Shown: one piece after another, positions 34,776 through 44,263 of the stretch
Layout of the letters: each line of letters starts with the position of its first letter
Numbering within the stretch: position 1 is the first letter of the stretch
Source of the DNA: Kluyvera ascorbata_C
GTDB lineage: Bacteria > Pseudomonadota > Gammaproteobacteria > Enterobacterales > Enterobacteriaceae
Direction of reading: 5' to 3'
Length of the DNA: 64,000 nucleotides
Assembly (NCBI RefSeq): GCF_044197065.1
Contig: NZ_JBIQOI010000003.1
Coordinates: 124,001 to 188,000 of the forward strand
Notes under the pieces: model-generated
What the model was told of the DNA's origin: nothing
What the model saw: the letters and a program-made list of their open reading frames with translations, nothing else
Database searches by the model: none
Position numbers and translations under genes: made by a program

Positions 34776-35211
34776 GATTCTGGACTCGCGTATTGGTCAG
34801 CAGTTCCCGCTGCCTACCTATGCCACTGCTGGCTCTGCAGGCCTTGATCTGCGCGCCTGTCTTGATGACGCCGTAGAGCTGGCGCCAGGCGAAACTACCT
34901 TGCTGCCGACAGGGCTGGCGATTCACATTGCCGACCCCTCTCTGGCAGCCGTCATGCTTCCGCGCTCTGGCCTTGGCCACAAGCACGGTATCGTGCTGGG
35001 TAACCTGGTCGGGTTGATTGACTCCGACTACCAAGGTCAGCTGATGGTTTCTATCTGGAACCGTGGGCAAACGACCTTCACCATTGAGCCGGGCGAACGT
35101 GTTGCGCAAATGGTGTTTGTTCCTGTCGTACAGGCCGAGTTTAATCTGGTCGAATCGTTTGAAGCCACCGACCGTGGCGAAGGTGGTTTTGGCCACTCAG
35201 GGCGCAAGTAA
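34753..35211 (+). CDS. dut: dUTP diphosphatase
   Basis: 152 residues. A trimeric dUTPase that keeps uracil out of DNA and makes dUMP for thymidylate synthesis. All five motifs are seen: AGSAGLDLRA, PRSGLGHKHG, GNLVGLIDSDYQG, ERVAQMVFVPV and the C-terminal RGEGGFGHSGR. The ATG pair at 34753/34756 lies inside the end of coaBC (23-bp overlap), as in E. coli. Confidence 0.98.
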   Translation: MMKKIDVKILDSRIGQQFPLPTYATAGSAGLDLRACLDDAVELAPGETTLLPTGLAIHIADPSLAAVMLPRSGLGHKHGIVLGNLVGLIDSDYQGQLMVSIWNRGQTTFTIEPGERVAQMVFVPVVQAEFNLVESFEATDRGEGGFGHSGRK

Positions 35212-35363
35212 CTCGTCCTAAGGCGCACCCTGTAAAGTACGGTGCGCCCGTTTTTACGTATCTCACGGTGTCATAATGCGAATACATCACTGCAAATTAT
35301 GATTGCGGTCACCGTGTGGATGCTCGCCTGACAAGTGTTTTATTTTCAGGGGTATTTTAGAAC

Positions 35364-35960
35364 ATGGCAGAAAAGCAAACTGCGAAAAGGAATCGTCGCG
35401 AGGAAATACTTCAATCCCTGGCGTTGATGCTTGAATCCAGCGATGGTAGCCAGCGTATTACAACGGCCAAGCTGGCCGCTTCCGTTGGCGTTTCCGAAGC
35501 AGCGCTGTACCGGCATTTTCCTAGCAAAACCCGCATGTTCGATAGCCTTATCGAGTTTATCGAAGATAGCCTGATTACCCGAATCAACCTGATCCTCAAA
35601 GACGAGAAGGACACTACTACACGTTTACGTCTGATTGTGCTGTTGATTCTTGGCTTTGGTGAACTCAACCCGGGGTTGACCCGTATCCTGACCGGCCATG
35701 CGCTCATGTTTGAGCAAGACCGCCTGCAGGGACGTATCAACCAGCTGTTTGAGCGTATTGAAGCTCAACTGCGCCAGGTTCTGCGTGAGCGGAAAATGCG
35801 GGAAGGTGAAGGCTACGAAACGGATGAAACGCTGTTGGCAAGCCAGTTGCTGGCCTTCTGTGAAGGGATGCTGTCACGCTTTGTTCGCAGCGAATTCAAA
35901 TACCGACCAACGGACGATTTCGACGCCCGCTGGCCGTTGATTGTTGCGCAACTGCAATAA
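35364..35960 (+). CDS. slmA: Nucleoid occlusion factor SlmA
   Basis: 198 residues, the E. coli length. A TetR-family DNA-binding protein that, bound to its chromosomal sites, antagonises FtsZ over the nucleoid. N-terminal helix-turn-helix: TTAKLAASVGVSEAALYRHFPSKTRMFDSL. The all-helical C-terminal domain dimerises and contacts FtsZ. Followed by a terminator shared with pyrE. Confidence 0.97.
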   Translation: MAEKQTAKRNRREEILQSLALMLESSDGSQRITTAKLAASVGVSEAALYRHFPSKTRMFDSLIEFIEDSLITRINLILKDEKDTTTRLRLIVLLILGFGELNPGLTRILTGHALMFEQDRLQGRINQLFERIEAQLRQVLRERKMREGEGYETDETLLASQLLAFCEGMLSRFVRSEFKYRPTDDFDARWPLIVAQLQ

Positions 35961-35970
35961 TGCACTCAAA

Positions 35971-35998
35971 TAGCCCGGCAGATGCCGGGCTATTTTTT
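35971..35998. terminator. Terminator after slmA
   Basis: TAGCCCGGCA and TGCCGGGCTA form a perfect 10-bp stem with a GA turn, followed by seven T residues. The T-run ends at the pyrE stop codon, so slmA and pyrE are convergent and very tightly packed. Confidence 0.9.
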
Positions 35999-36639
35999 TA
36001 TACGCCGTACGCCTCGCGATAAGCGCGCACTGAAGCCAGATGCTCAGCCATCTCCGGTTTTTCTTCCAGATAGGCGATCAGCTCTTTCAGCGTAATGATC
36101 GAGATAACTTCACAACCGTAGTCGCGTTCCACTTCCTGAATAGCTGAAATTTCACCGCGTCCACGTTCCTGACGATCCAAAGAGATCAGCACACCGGCAA
36201 GCTGCGCGCCGTTGGCCTGGATAATTTCCATTGACTCACGGATCGCGGTACCCGCAGTGATCACGTCATCCACCAGCATCACGCGGCCGGTCAGCGCGCT
36301 ACCCACCAGGTTGCCGCCTTCGCCGTGATCTTTGGCTTCTTTACGGTTAAAGCAGTACGGATAATCACGGTCGTGATGTTCCGCCAGCGCGACCGCAGTG
36401 GTCGTGGCAATCGGAATACCTTTGTAGGCAGGCCCAAACAGCAGATCAAACTCAATACCGGAATCCACCAGCGCTTCGGCATAAAAACGGCCTAACAGTG
36501 CCAGATCGCGCCCGGTATTAAACAGCCCGGCGTTGAAGAAATAGGGGCTTTTGCGCCCGGATTTCAGCGTAAATTCGCCAAACTTAAGTACCTGCTTGTT
36601 AAGCGCAAACTCAATAAACTGGCGCTGATACGGTTTCAT
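35998..36639 (-). CDS. pyrE: Orotate phosphoribosyltransferase
   Basis: 213 residues, the E. coli length, with ATG at 36639 (MKPYQRQFIEFALN). It transfers phosphoribose from PRPP to orotate in UMP synthesis. The PRPP loop is MLVDDVITAGTAIRES; FNRKEAKDHGEGGNLVG is the flexible catalytic loop. It is co-transcribed from rph through an attenuator at 36671, so its expression should rise when UTP is low. Confidence 0.98.
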   Translation of the reverse strand: MKPYQRQFIEFALNKQVLKFGEFTLKSGRKSPYFFNAGLFNTGRDLALLGRFYAEALVDSGIEFDLLFGPAYKGIPIATTTAVALAEHHDRDYPYCFNRKEAKDHGEGGNLVGSALTGRVMLVDDVITAGTAIRESMEIIQANGAQLAGVLISLDRQERGRGEISAIQEVERDYGCEVISIITLKELIAYLEEKPEMAEHLASVRAYREAYGV

Positions 36640-36670
36640 GGATTCGCTCCTCATCTCACTTTATTACGGA

Positions 36671-36698
36671 CAAAAAAAAGGGCGACAACGTCGCCCTT
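36671..36698 (-). terminator. pyrE attenuator terminator
   Basis: On the minus strand GGGCGAC-GTT-GTCGCCC is followed by eight T residues, 32 bp before the pyrE start and just after the rph stop codon (36703). In E. coli, ribosomes translating to the end of rph prevent this hairpin when UTP scarcity makes polymerase pause. The geometry here is the same. Confidence 0.93.
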
Positions 36699-36702
36699 AA
36701 CA

Positions 36703-37419
36703 TCAATTCTCTAACGCCGCTTTCTGCGTCGTGATAATGGATTCGATTCCCCCTCGGGCCAACGCCAGCAAGGTGAGTAACTCTTCATGGGTGAACGGCT
36801 CGCCTTCCGCGGTGCCCTGAACTTCAATGATGCGTCCGTCTTCGGTCATCACTACGTTCATATCGGTTTCTGCCGCCGAGTCTTCAACGTATTCCAGGTC
36901 ACACAGCGCCTCGCCGTTCACGATACCGACAGAAACTGCGGCTACCATCCCTTTCATTGGGTTAGTTTTCAGTTTGCCAGCGGCAACCAGTTTGCCCAGC
37001 GCATCGGCCAGCGCTACGCAGGCACCGGTAATCGATGCAGTACGAGTGCCACCGTCGGCCTGGATAACGTCGCAGTCCAGGGTAATGGTGAATTCACCCA
37101 GCGCTTTCAGGTCCACTGCCGCACGTAACGCACGAGCAATCAGACGTTGAATTTCCATGGTACGACCGCCCTGCTTGCCTTTTGCCGCTTCACGGGCATT
37201 ACGCGTGTGGGTCGCGCGCGGCAGCATGCCGTACTCGGCGGTGATCCAACCCTGACCCTGGCCTTTCAGGAAACGGGGTACGCCTTCATCAATAGAGGCG
37301 GTGCAAAGCACTTTGGTATCACCAAATTCGACCAGCACGGAGCCTTCAGCGTGTTTTGTATAATTACGGGTCAGGGTGACGGGGCGCACCTGGTTGGCAC
37401 TACGACCTGCTGGACGCAT
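36703..37419 (-). CDS. rph: Ribonuclease PH
   Basis: 238 residues from ATG at 37419 (MRPAGRSANQVRP). A phosphorolytic 3'-5' exoribonuclease that trims tRNA precursors. RNase PH fold: TRNYTKHAEGSVLVEFGDTKVLCTAS, RATHTRNAREAAKGKQGGRT with the phosphate-binding arginine, and LDCDVIQADGGTRTASITGA. The frame is intact to the C terminus, unlike the frameshifted rph of E. coli K-12, so normal translational coupling to the pyrE attenuator is expected. Confidence 0.97.
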   Translation of the reverse strand: MRPAGRSANQVRPVTLTRNYTKHAEGSVLVEFGDTKVLCTASIDEGVPRFLKGQGQGWITAEYGMLPRATHTRNAREAAKGKQGGRTMEIQRLIARALRAAVDLKALGEFTITLDCDVIQADGGTRTASITGACVALADALGKLVAAGKLKTNPMKGMVAAVSVGIVNGEALCDLEYVEDSAAETDMNVVMTEDGRIIEVQGTAEGEPFTHEELLTLLALARGGIESIITTQKAALEN

Positions 37420-37622
37420 GATAGATATCTCCGGCTTGAAACGAATGTGGCGCGCATTATACACAAAATCATTCAAGCTGTATCAAGGCGGCAAGGGAGT
37501 GAGCCCAACTCAGTGACAGCTTGTAGGATGGCGCGTATACGGATTAACGGCGCTTATTCCTATCCTCATAAGCCCCCGGAGGCTATAATCCCCCCATCTC
37601 TCCTTTAAAAACAGGAACGTCT

Positions 37623-38486
37623 ATGATCCGCAGCATGACCGCCTATGCCCGCCGTGAAATCAAGGGCAGTTGGGGCAGCGCCGCTTGGGAACTGCGCTCT
37701 GTTAACCAGCGTTATCTCGAAACCTATTTCCGTCTGCCGGAGCAGTTCCGCAGCCTGGAGCCCGTTGTTCGCGAACGCCTGCGTAGCCGCTTAACGCGCG
37801 GGAAAGTTGAATGCACCCTGCGCTTCGAGCCAGACGCCAGCGCGCAAGGCGAGCTTATTCTTAATGAAAACCTGGCAAAGCAGCTGGTTAACGCCGCAAA
37901 CTGGGTCAAAATGCAGAGCGACGAAGGGGAAATTAACCCGGTCGACATTCTGCGCTGGCCGGGCGTAATGGCGGCTCAGGAACAAGATCTGGATGCTATC
38001 GCCGCCGAAATTCTGAATGCGCTGGACGGTACGCTGGACGACTTTATCGTCGCCCGTGAAACTGAAGGCCAGGCGCTGAAAGCCCTGATTGAGCAGCGTC
38101 TGGAAGGCGTCAGCGGCGAAGTGACCAAAGTCCGTGCCCATATGCCGGAAATCCTGCAATGGCAGCGCGACCGTCTGGTTGCCAAGCTGGAAGACGCGGA
38201 AGTTCAGCTTGAGAACAACCGTCTTGAGCAGGAGCTGGTGCTGATGGCCCAGCGTATTGATGTTGCCGAAGAGCTGGATCGCCTCGAAGCGCACGTGAAA
38301 GAGACCTATAACATCCTGAAGAAAAAAGAAGCGGTTGGCCGCCGTCTGGACTTCATGATGCAGGAATTTAACCGTGAATCTAATACCTTAGCATCGAAAT
38401 CAATTAATGCTGACGTCACTAACTCGGCTATCGAACTGAAAGTACTGATCGAGCAAATGCGCGAGCAGATTCAGAATATCGAATAA
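37623..38486 (+). CDS. yicC: YicC family endoribonuclease
   Basis: 287 residues, the E. coli length. N terminus MIRSMTAYARREIKGSWGSA; the C-terminal conserved DUF1732 region runs VGRRLDFMMQEFNRESNTLASKS...EQMREQIQNIE. Members have been reported as endoribonucleases, and E. coli YicC affects small-RNA (RyhB) turnover. It is divergent from rph, and ends at a terminator. In K-12 the next gene would be dinD; here it is eptC. Confidence 0.93.
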   Translation: MIRSMTAYARREIKGSWGSAAWELRSVNQRYLETYFRLPEQFRSLEPVVRERLRSRLTRGKVECTLRFEPDASAQGELILNENLAKQLVNAANWVKMQSDEGEINPVDILRWPGVMAAQEQDLDAIAAEILNALDGTLDDFIVARETEGQALKALIEQRLEGVSGEVTKVRAHMPEILQWQRDRLVAKLEDAEVQLENNRLEQELVLMAQRIDVAEELDRLEAHVKETYNILKKKEAVGRRLDFMMQEFNRESNTLASKSINADVTNSAIELKVLIEQMREQIQNIE

Positions 38487-38511
38487 TTTTCGTTAATGAC
38501 GATAAAACGCC

Positions 38512-38540
38512 ATGCCCACCTTCGCGTGGGCATTTTTATT
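38512..38540 (+). terminator. Terminator after yicC
   Basis: ATGCCCAC and GTGGGCAT pair around a CTTCGC loop and are followed by TTTTTATTT, 25 bp past the yicC stop. The rest of 38541-38767 is AT-rich leader of eptC without a recognised gene. Confidence 0.9.
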
Positions 38541-38767
38541 TCAGGTAGTTTCTTTTTCATCAAGTAAATTGCATCATTACCGCCCCTTACATAAAGGGCG
38601 ATTATGGAAATGATGCGATATCCCGAACGTTTCTAATGAGATAACCTTCTCTCTTACCCACAAGAAGAATCCGTCTTATCTCTTTTTTACGCTCAGATAT
38701 CAGTCTAATTATATCTTAAGTATTGGTGGCTAAACTGGCTGCCTCGACTTCAAATTAAGTTAAATTT

Positions 38768-40501
38768 ATGCAATCCACGACTACTCAGAGTACACCAGCG
38801 TTCAGCTGGAAAGCCCTTGGCTGGGCCGTATTGTATTTTTGTTTCTTTTCAACGGTATTACAGATTGTTATCTATGCAACGGGCTACAGCGGATCTACCG
38901 GGCTGCGTGATTCGATTCTCTTTAGCTTATTGTGGCTGGTACCTGTCTTCCTGTTTCCAAAGAAAACTCGGATCATCGGTGCCCTAATCGGCGTCGTACT
39001 CTGGGCAGCTTCCCTTGCAGCTATCTGCTATTACGTTATTTATGGCCAGGAGTTTTCACAGAGCGTTTTATTCGTGATGTTTGAAACCAACACTAATGAA
39101 GCGGGTGAGTTCTTAAGCCAATATTTTAGCCTGAAGATTGTATTGGTCGCGGTGGTCTATACCGTTATTGCCGTGCTTCTCTGGACCCGTCTGCGTCCGG
39201 TCTACATCCCGAAACCTTGGCGCTGGCTTGTCTCCTTTGCCCTGCTGTATGGGCTGGTTCTGAACCCGCTTGCTACTGGCGTATTGATGAAAGACAAACC
39301 CGTCGCAGATGTCCTGGATGGCCTCTCTGGCCGTTTGGCCCCTGCTGCGCCATGGCAGTTCATTACTGGTTATTACCAGTATCACCATCAGCTAGATAAT
39401 CTGACCCGACTGCTAAACGACAACCATGCACTACCACCGCTGGCAAACCTGAAAGACAGCTCAGGGAATGCCCCGCGTACGCTGGTTCTGGTCATCGGTG
39501 AATCCACGCAGCGTGGGCATATGAGTCTTTATGGCTACCCACGTGAAACCACACCAGAGCTGGATGCCCTGCACAAGTCAGACCCGAACTTCACCGTTTT
39601 CAACGATGTAGTGACCTCTCGTCCTTACACGATTGAGATCCTTCAGCAAGCGCTGACCTTTGCCAACGAGCAAAATCCGGATCTGTATCTGACGAAGCCA
39701 TCACTGATGAACCTGATGAAACAGGCGGGTTATAAAACCTTCTGGATCACCAACCAGCAGACGATGACCTCGCGTAATACCATGCTGACCGTGTTCTCTA
39801 AACAGACCGACAAGCAATTCTATATGAACCAGCAACGTACCCAGAGCGCCCGCGAATACGACGCTAACGTTCTGGCACCGTTTAAAGAGGTTCTGACAGA
39901 CCCTGCACCGAAGAAATTTATCATCGTGCATCTACTGGGCACACATATTAACTACGAGTACCGTTACCCGGAAAACTGGAATAAATTCTCGGGTAAAACC
40001 GACACGATGCCAGCTGGGCTAAGCAAGGATGAGCAGGACACGTATAACAACTACGATAATGCTAACCTGTACAACGATTTCGTCGTTTCCAGCCTGATTA
40101 AGGACTACAAAGCGACCGATCCGAACGGTTTCCTGCTGTATTTCTCTGACCATGGTGAAGAGGTTTATGACACGCCGCCACACCATACACAGGGACGTAA
40201 CGAGCTGGCGCCAACGCGCCATATGTACACCATCCCGTTCCTGCTGTGGACGTCAGAAAAATGGCATCAGGAGCATCCTCGCGATTTCTCTCAGGATGTT
40301 AACCGCAAATACAGCAGCTCCGAGCTTATCCATACCTGGTCCGACTTGGCCGGTTTAACCTACGACGGGTATGACCCTACCCGCGCGTTAACCAACCCAC
40401 AGTTTACAGAGACGACACGCTGGATTGGCAACCCATATGACAAGAAAACGCTAACCGATTACGACAAGCTGCCATTCGGCGAGCAAATCGGTAATCAGTA
40501 A
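38768..40501 (+). CDS. eptC: Phosphoethanolamine transferase for LPS heptose I (EptC/CptA)
   Basis: 577 residues, exactly the E. coli EptC (YijP) length and very similar along its whole length. Five N-terminal membrane spans (to ~residue 195) are followed by a periplasmic alkaline-phosphatase-type domain: TLVLVIGESTQRGHMSLYGYPR with the catalytic Thr, IIVHLLGTHINYEYRYP, and FSDHGEEVYDTPPHHTQGRNE with zinc ligands. It transfers phosphoethanolamine from phosphatidylethanolamine to core heptose I. In K-12 it lies near ppc-argE (89 min); here it stands alone between yicC and yicG with its own terminator. Confidence 0.96.
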   Translation: MQSTTTQSTPAFSWKALGWAVLYFCFFSTVLQIVIYATGYSGSTGLRDSILFSLLWLVPVFLFPKKTRIIGALIGVVLWAASLAAICYYVIYGQEFSQSVLFVMFETNTNEAGEFLSQYFSLKIVLVAVVYTVIAVLLWTRLRPVYIPKPWRWLVSFALLYGLVLNPLATGVLMKDKPVADVLDGLSGRLAPAAPWQFITGYYQYHHQLDNLTRLLNDNHALPPLANLKDSSGNAPRTLVLVIGESTQRGHMSLYGYPRETTPELDALHKSDPNFTVFNDVVTSRPYTIEILQQALTFANEQNPDLYLTKPSLMNLMKQAGYKTFWITNQQTMTSRNTMLTVFSKQTDKQFYMNQQRTQSAREYDANVLAPFKEVLTDPAPKKFIIVHLLGTHINYEYRYPENWNKFSGKTDTMPAGLSKDEQDTYNNYDNANLYNDFVVSSLIKDYKATDPNGFLLYFSDHGEEVYDTPPHHTQGRNELAPTRHMYTIPFLLWTSEKWHQEHPRDFSQDVNRKYSSSELIHTWSDLAGLTYDGYDPTRALTNPQFTETTRWIGNPYDKKTLTDYDKLPFGEQIGNQ

Positions 40502-40510
40502 CGACTCCAG

Positions 40511-40538
40511 GCCGCTTCATCTTGAAGCGGCTTTTTTT
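40511..40538 (+). terminator. Terminator after eptC
   Basis: GCCGCTTCA and TGAAGCGGC form a perfect 9-bp stem with a 3-nt loop, followed by seven T residues; 9 bp past the eptC stop. Confidence 0.95.
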
Positions 40539-40580
40539 CGCGCTGTTAGTTTCACGTCTCCGCTAAAAATAAATTACATT

Positions 40581-40665
40581 TTCTAATCACCAAAAATCGA
40601 CTTAAACCACAGAAAACTGACAAAAGCAGAGTAAAATCACCAAAGCTAGATTAGTTTTTCTAATC
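40581..40665. promoter_or_regulatory. Repeat-rich AT-rich region upstream of yicG
   Basis: A perfect inverted repeat GATTAG-TTTTT-CTAATC (40649-40665) and a third CTAATC copy (40583-40588) lie upstream of yicG. A direct repeat AATCACCAAA occurs at 40585-40594 and again at 40635-40644, exactly 50 bp apart. The spacing fits about five helical turns, as for a looping or cooperatively bound regulator. The binding protein is unknown. Confidence 0.4.
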
Positions 40666-40747
40666 AAAACCATTTTGCCTTAGAAAAACTCAATCGTGAC
40701 CATGCGCACAAATCGCTACCCTCCAGCCATTCTTTCTGGGAGCGAAC

Positions 40748-41365
40748 ATGTTACTGCATATCCTTTACCTTATCGGCATCACCGCTGAAGCAATGACCGG
40801 AGCCCTGGCTGCCGGGCGCCGCCGCATGGATACTTTTGGCGTTATCATCATCGCCACGGCTACTGCGCTAGGTGGCGGTTCCGTGCGCGATATGCTGCTT
40901 GGTCACTACCCATTAGGCTGGGTACAGCACCCTGAATACATTATTACCGTCGCCATCGCAGCGGTACTTACCACCATTGTGGCCCCGGTCATGCCCCACC
41001 TGCGCCGCCTATTCCTGGTGCTGGATGCCATCGGCCTGATTGTCTTCTCAATCATTGGTGCACAGATAGCGCTGGATATGGGAGAAGGCCCCATCATCGC
41101 CGTTATTGCCGCCGTCATTACCGGCGTATTTGGTGGTGTGCTGCGCGATATGTTCTGTAAACGCATTCCGTTGGTATTCCAGAAAGAGCTTTACGCCGGC
41201 ATATCATTTGCCGCCGCCGTGCTATACGTCGCGCTACAGCAATACGTCAGCAACCATGATGTGGTGGTGATCTCAACGCTACTCTTCGGTTTTACCGCGC
41301 GTATGCTGGCGCTAAGGCTCAAGCTCGGTCTGCCGGTTTTCCACTACCGTCACGAAACACACTAA
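40748..41365 (+). CDS. yicG: UPF0126/TRIC-like inner membrane protein YicG
   Basis: 205 residues, the E. coli length. Seven hydrophobic segments arranged as two repeats, each with a glycine-rich conserved stretch: ATALGGGSVRDMLLGHYPLGW in the first half and TGVFGGVLRDMFCKRIP in the second. E. coli YicG is thought to transport small amino acids such as glycine, and related proteins are TRIC-type channels. The stop overlaps the converging ligB stop by 4 bp. Confidence 0.93.
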   Translation: MLLHILYLIGITAEAMTGALAAGRRRMDTFGVIIIATATALGGGSVRDMLLGHYPLGWVQHPEYIITVAIAAVLTTIVAPVMPHLRRLFLVLDAIGLIVFSIIGAQIALDMGEGPIIAVIAAVITGVFGGVLRDMFCKRIPLVFQKELYAGISFAAAVLYVALQQYVSNHDVVVISTLLFGFTARMLALRLKLGLPVFHYRHETH

Positions 41366-43038
41366 TTAAATCCCGCTATCCCTGATGACCTCAGCGCTTC
41401 AACAAGCGAGCCAATCACGGGGTCATGAACAAACGCTGCCAGGCTCCGCGCCTTCTCAATGCCAATACCCGGCAGCGTTTGCCAACTCCGCTCATCACGC
41501 GACCGTAACTGCTCCCAGGAATCGTCATCAAGCGCCTTCAAGGCCATATCTGGCAACGGCACGCCTATCGCCTTTACCCAGCGACGAAAAGGCTGTCTGC
41601 GCGTCATGTCTAAACGGTGCCAAAGCCGCTGCGCACGATCCGTTGTCATACCAGGCGTTGACTGCAGTTGCTTTAACGTCAGCCCAAGCCAGGAAAAGAT
41701 ATGGTCAAACGAATACGCTGTCGCAAGCTGACTCCAGCCGGCTTCACCGATCCCTTTAATATCCAGAACCGCTGGCTGCCCCAACCAGATAAGGCGCGCT
41801 AAGAATTGCTCCCGGCAATTGTCGGCGCGATAGAAACAGGTGAGTGCGTGATAGGTGGACGCGGGAGGCTGCGGCTTTGTCCGGTCGAGATCACGCCACA
41901 CCACACTTTCCAGGCGCGGAATGCCCTGGCCTGCCAGGCTCACCAACAGCTGATCGCCCGTCGTGATATCCAGCGCCTGCCAGCGCGCCACCGACCCAAT
42001 ATTGACCCGCCGCACGCGCTTGTCGTCCAGCATGAATGACTCCAGTTCAGCAACAACGGAAATTTTTCCTGTACGGCCAATAGCAAAGTGGATACCACTT
42101 ACCTCAGCCACTTGTGATACCGGCTGATACTTCCACGCAATGACCCACTCCCCCTGCGCCGGGAGCCAATTTGCGCCATCGGGTTCTCTTGCTGCGCGGA
42201 TAACGATGCCATCCGTAGCGAAGGGTAATGCCGAGTTAAACCAGCGCGAACGCCAGTCAGCCACCTCTTTAACCTGCTTCACGGGATGCGTATAACGCGA
42301 GGTAAGCGCAAAACCAGAGGCGGCGAGCAAATCCAGCCGCTCACGCATAGAAACAGGGCCATCAGGCCACGCCCACACGAACAGCGAGAGCGCCGATAGC
42401 GGTTCTCCGCTGCTTTGCCGCATCAGCATACCCGCCACCTTTGAGCGTGCGTTCATGCCGCCCATTTTCTGCTGTACATGCCCTTCGGTGCCTAAAAATA
42501 TCTCACCCTGTAGAACGCTGTTTGCCAGCTTACCGCTCACGTTTTGCGGAATAGACGGAATGCGCCTGGCTTTTTCAGTCCAGTCTTCCCCACGTAAGCC
42601 ATCCCCCCGGCTGATGACTTTATTCAAATAACCATTCCGATATTCCAGCGTCACCGCCACACCATCGACTTTCGGCTGCACCCAGATACCTTCCCGCCCC
42701 GTCATCCAAGCACCAACTGCGCGCTCATCCGCCAGTTTGCGCACGCCGGTATGCGCCACCGGATGTTGTATCGTCCTGCTGAGTGGCAACAGGCTGGTTT
42801 CCTCGACGGATGTCACGCCAAAGCAGCGTTGCCACTGGGCAAGCCGCGCAGCAAGCTGGTCATACACACCGTCGCTAACCTCACTCTCTCCTTGCTGCCA
42901 GTAGGTTTTATTCCATTGCGATATCTGACCCTTCAGTTGTGCAATCTCCTGCTCGGCCCTGGCAGGAGACCAGGCAGGACAGGCTGCCTGCACCTGGAGC
43001 GTAAGCAACAACCCCACGATACTCATCCATGCTCTCAT
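41362..43038 (-). CDS. ligB: NAD-dependent DNA ligase LigB with signal-peptide-like N terminus
   Basis: 558 residues (E. coli 560). The adenylation domain has the KXDG motif as QPKVDGVAVTLEYRNG, followed by GEIFLGTEGHVQQKMGG and AWKYQPVSQVAEV; OB-fold and helix-hairpin-helix regions follow (LDIKGIGEAGW, PGIGIEKARSL). Compared with LigA it is shorter, with no BRCT domain. The first 19 residues (MRAWMSIVGLLLTLQVQA) look like a Sec signal peptide with a V-x-A cleavage site before ACPAW. The cellular role is unclear. Confidence 0.93.
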   Translation of the reverse strand: MRAWMSIVGLLLTLQVQAACPAWSPARAEQEIAQLKGQISQWNKTYWQQGESEVSDGVYDQLAARLAQWQRCFGVTSVEETSLLPLSRTIQHPVAHTGVRKLADERAVGAWMTGREGIWVQPKVDGVAVTLEYRNGYLNKVISRGDGLRGEDWTEKARRIPSIPQNVSGKLANSVLQGEIFLGTEGHVQQKMGGMNARSKVAGMLMRQSSGEPLSALSLFVWAWPDGPVSMRERLDLLAASGFALTSRYTHPVKQVKEVADWRSRWFNSALPFATDGIVIRAAREPDGANWLPAQGEWVIAWKYQPVSQVAEVSGIHFAIGRTGKISVVAELESFMLDDKRVRRVNIGSVARWQALDITTGDQLLVSLAGQGIPRLESVVWRDLDRTKPQPPASTYHALTCFYRADNCREQFLARLIWLGQPAVLDIKGIGEAGWSQLATAYSFDHIFSWLGLTLKQLQSTPGMTTDRAQRLWHRLDMTRRQPFRRWVKAIGVPLPDMALKALDDDSWEQLRSRDERSWQTLPGIGIEKARSLAAFVHDPVIGSLVEALRSSGIAGFN

Positions 43039-43294
43039 TTTCTTTCCCTCTCAAACGGATAGCCCGTTTGTAGCGCAGCCCTTTTCACGATGCGAGAAGA
43101 GATCGAGGGTTTTACGAGCAGGCTTCAGGGAAAAAAACGTTGTTGCAGCAACAGCAGGGGAAATCAGGAAAACGGCACGCAAAATGAAAGAAACTGGCAC
43201 AAAAAATGTGACAAAGGCTACGTCGCGTGGCGGCGCCGTGTATAATAGGCTCGTATGTAAGTTCTCTTTCGATAATCACATACAAAAGACACTC

Positions 43295-43918
<624 letters not shown>

Positions 43919-43970
43919 ACCCACTTTCAGTATCATGCCCAGTCCATCACTATCTGTGGAGCATTAAAGT

Positions 43971-44246
43971 ATGGCACGCGTAACTGTTCAGGACGCTGTA
44001 GAGAAAATTGGTAACCGTTTTGACCTGGTACTGGTCGCCGCGCGTCGCGCTCGTCAGATGCAGGTAGGCGGAAAGGATCCGCTGGTTCCAGAAGAAAACG
44101 ACAAAACCACCGTTATCGCACTGCGCGAAATCGAAGAAGGTCTGATCAACAACCAGATCCTCGACGTGCGTGAGCGCCAGGAACAACAAGAGCAGGAAGC
44201 CGCTGAATTACAAGCTGTTACCGCTATTGCTGAAGGTCGTCGTTAA
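43971..44246 (+). CDS. rpoZ: RNA polymerase omega subunit
   Basis: 91 residues, the E. coli length ([30 protein letters not shown]). Omega aids assembly of beta' and forms part of one ppGpp-binding site of RNA polymerase. It is first in rpoZ-spoT-trmH-recG; spoT starts 17 bp later. Confidence 0.99.
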
Positions 44247-44263
44247 TAATAAGCGGGTCGCCC

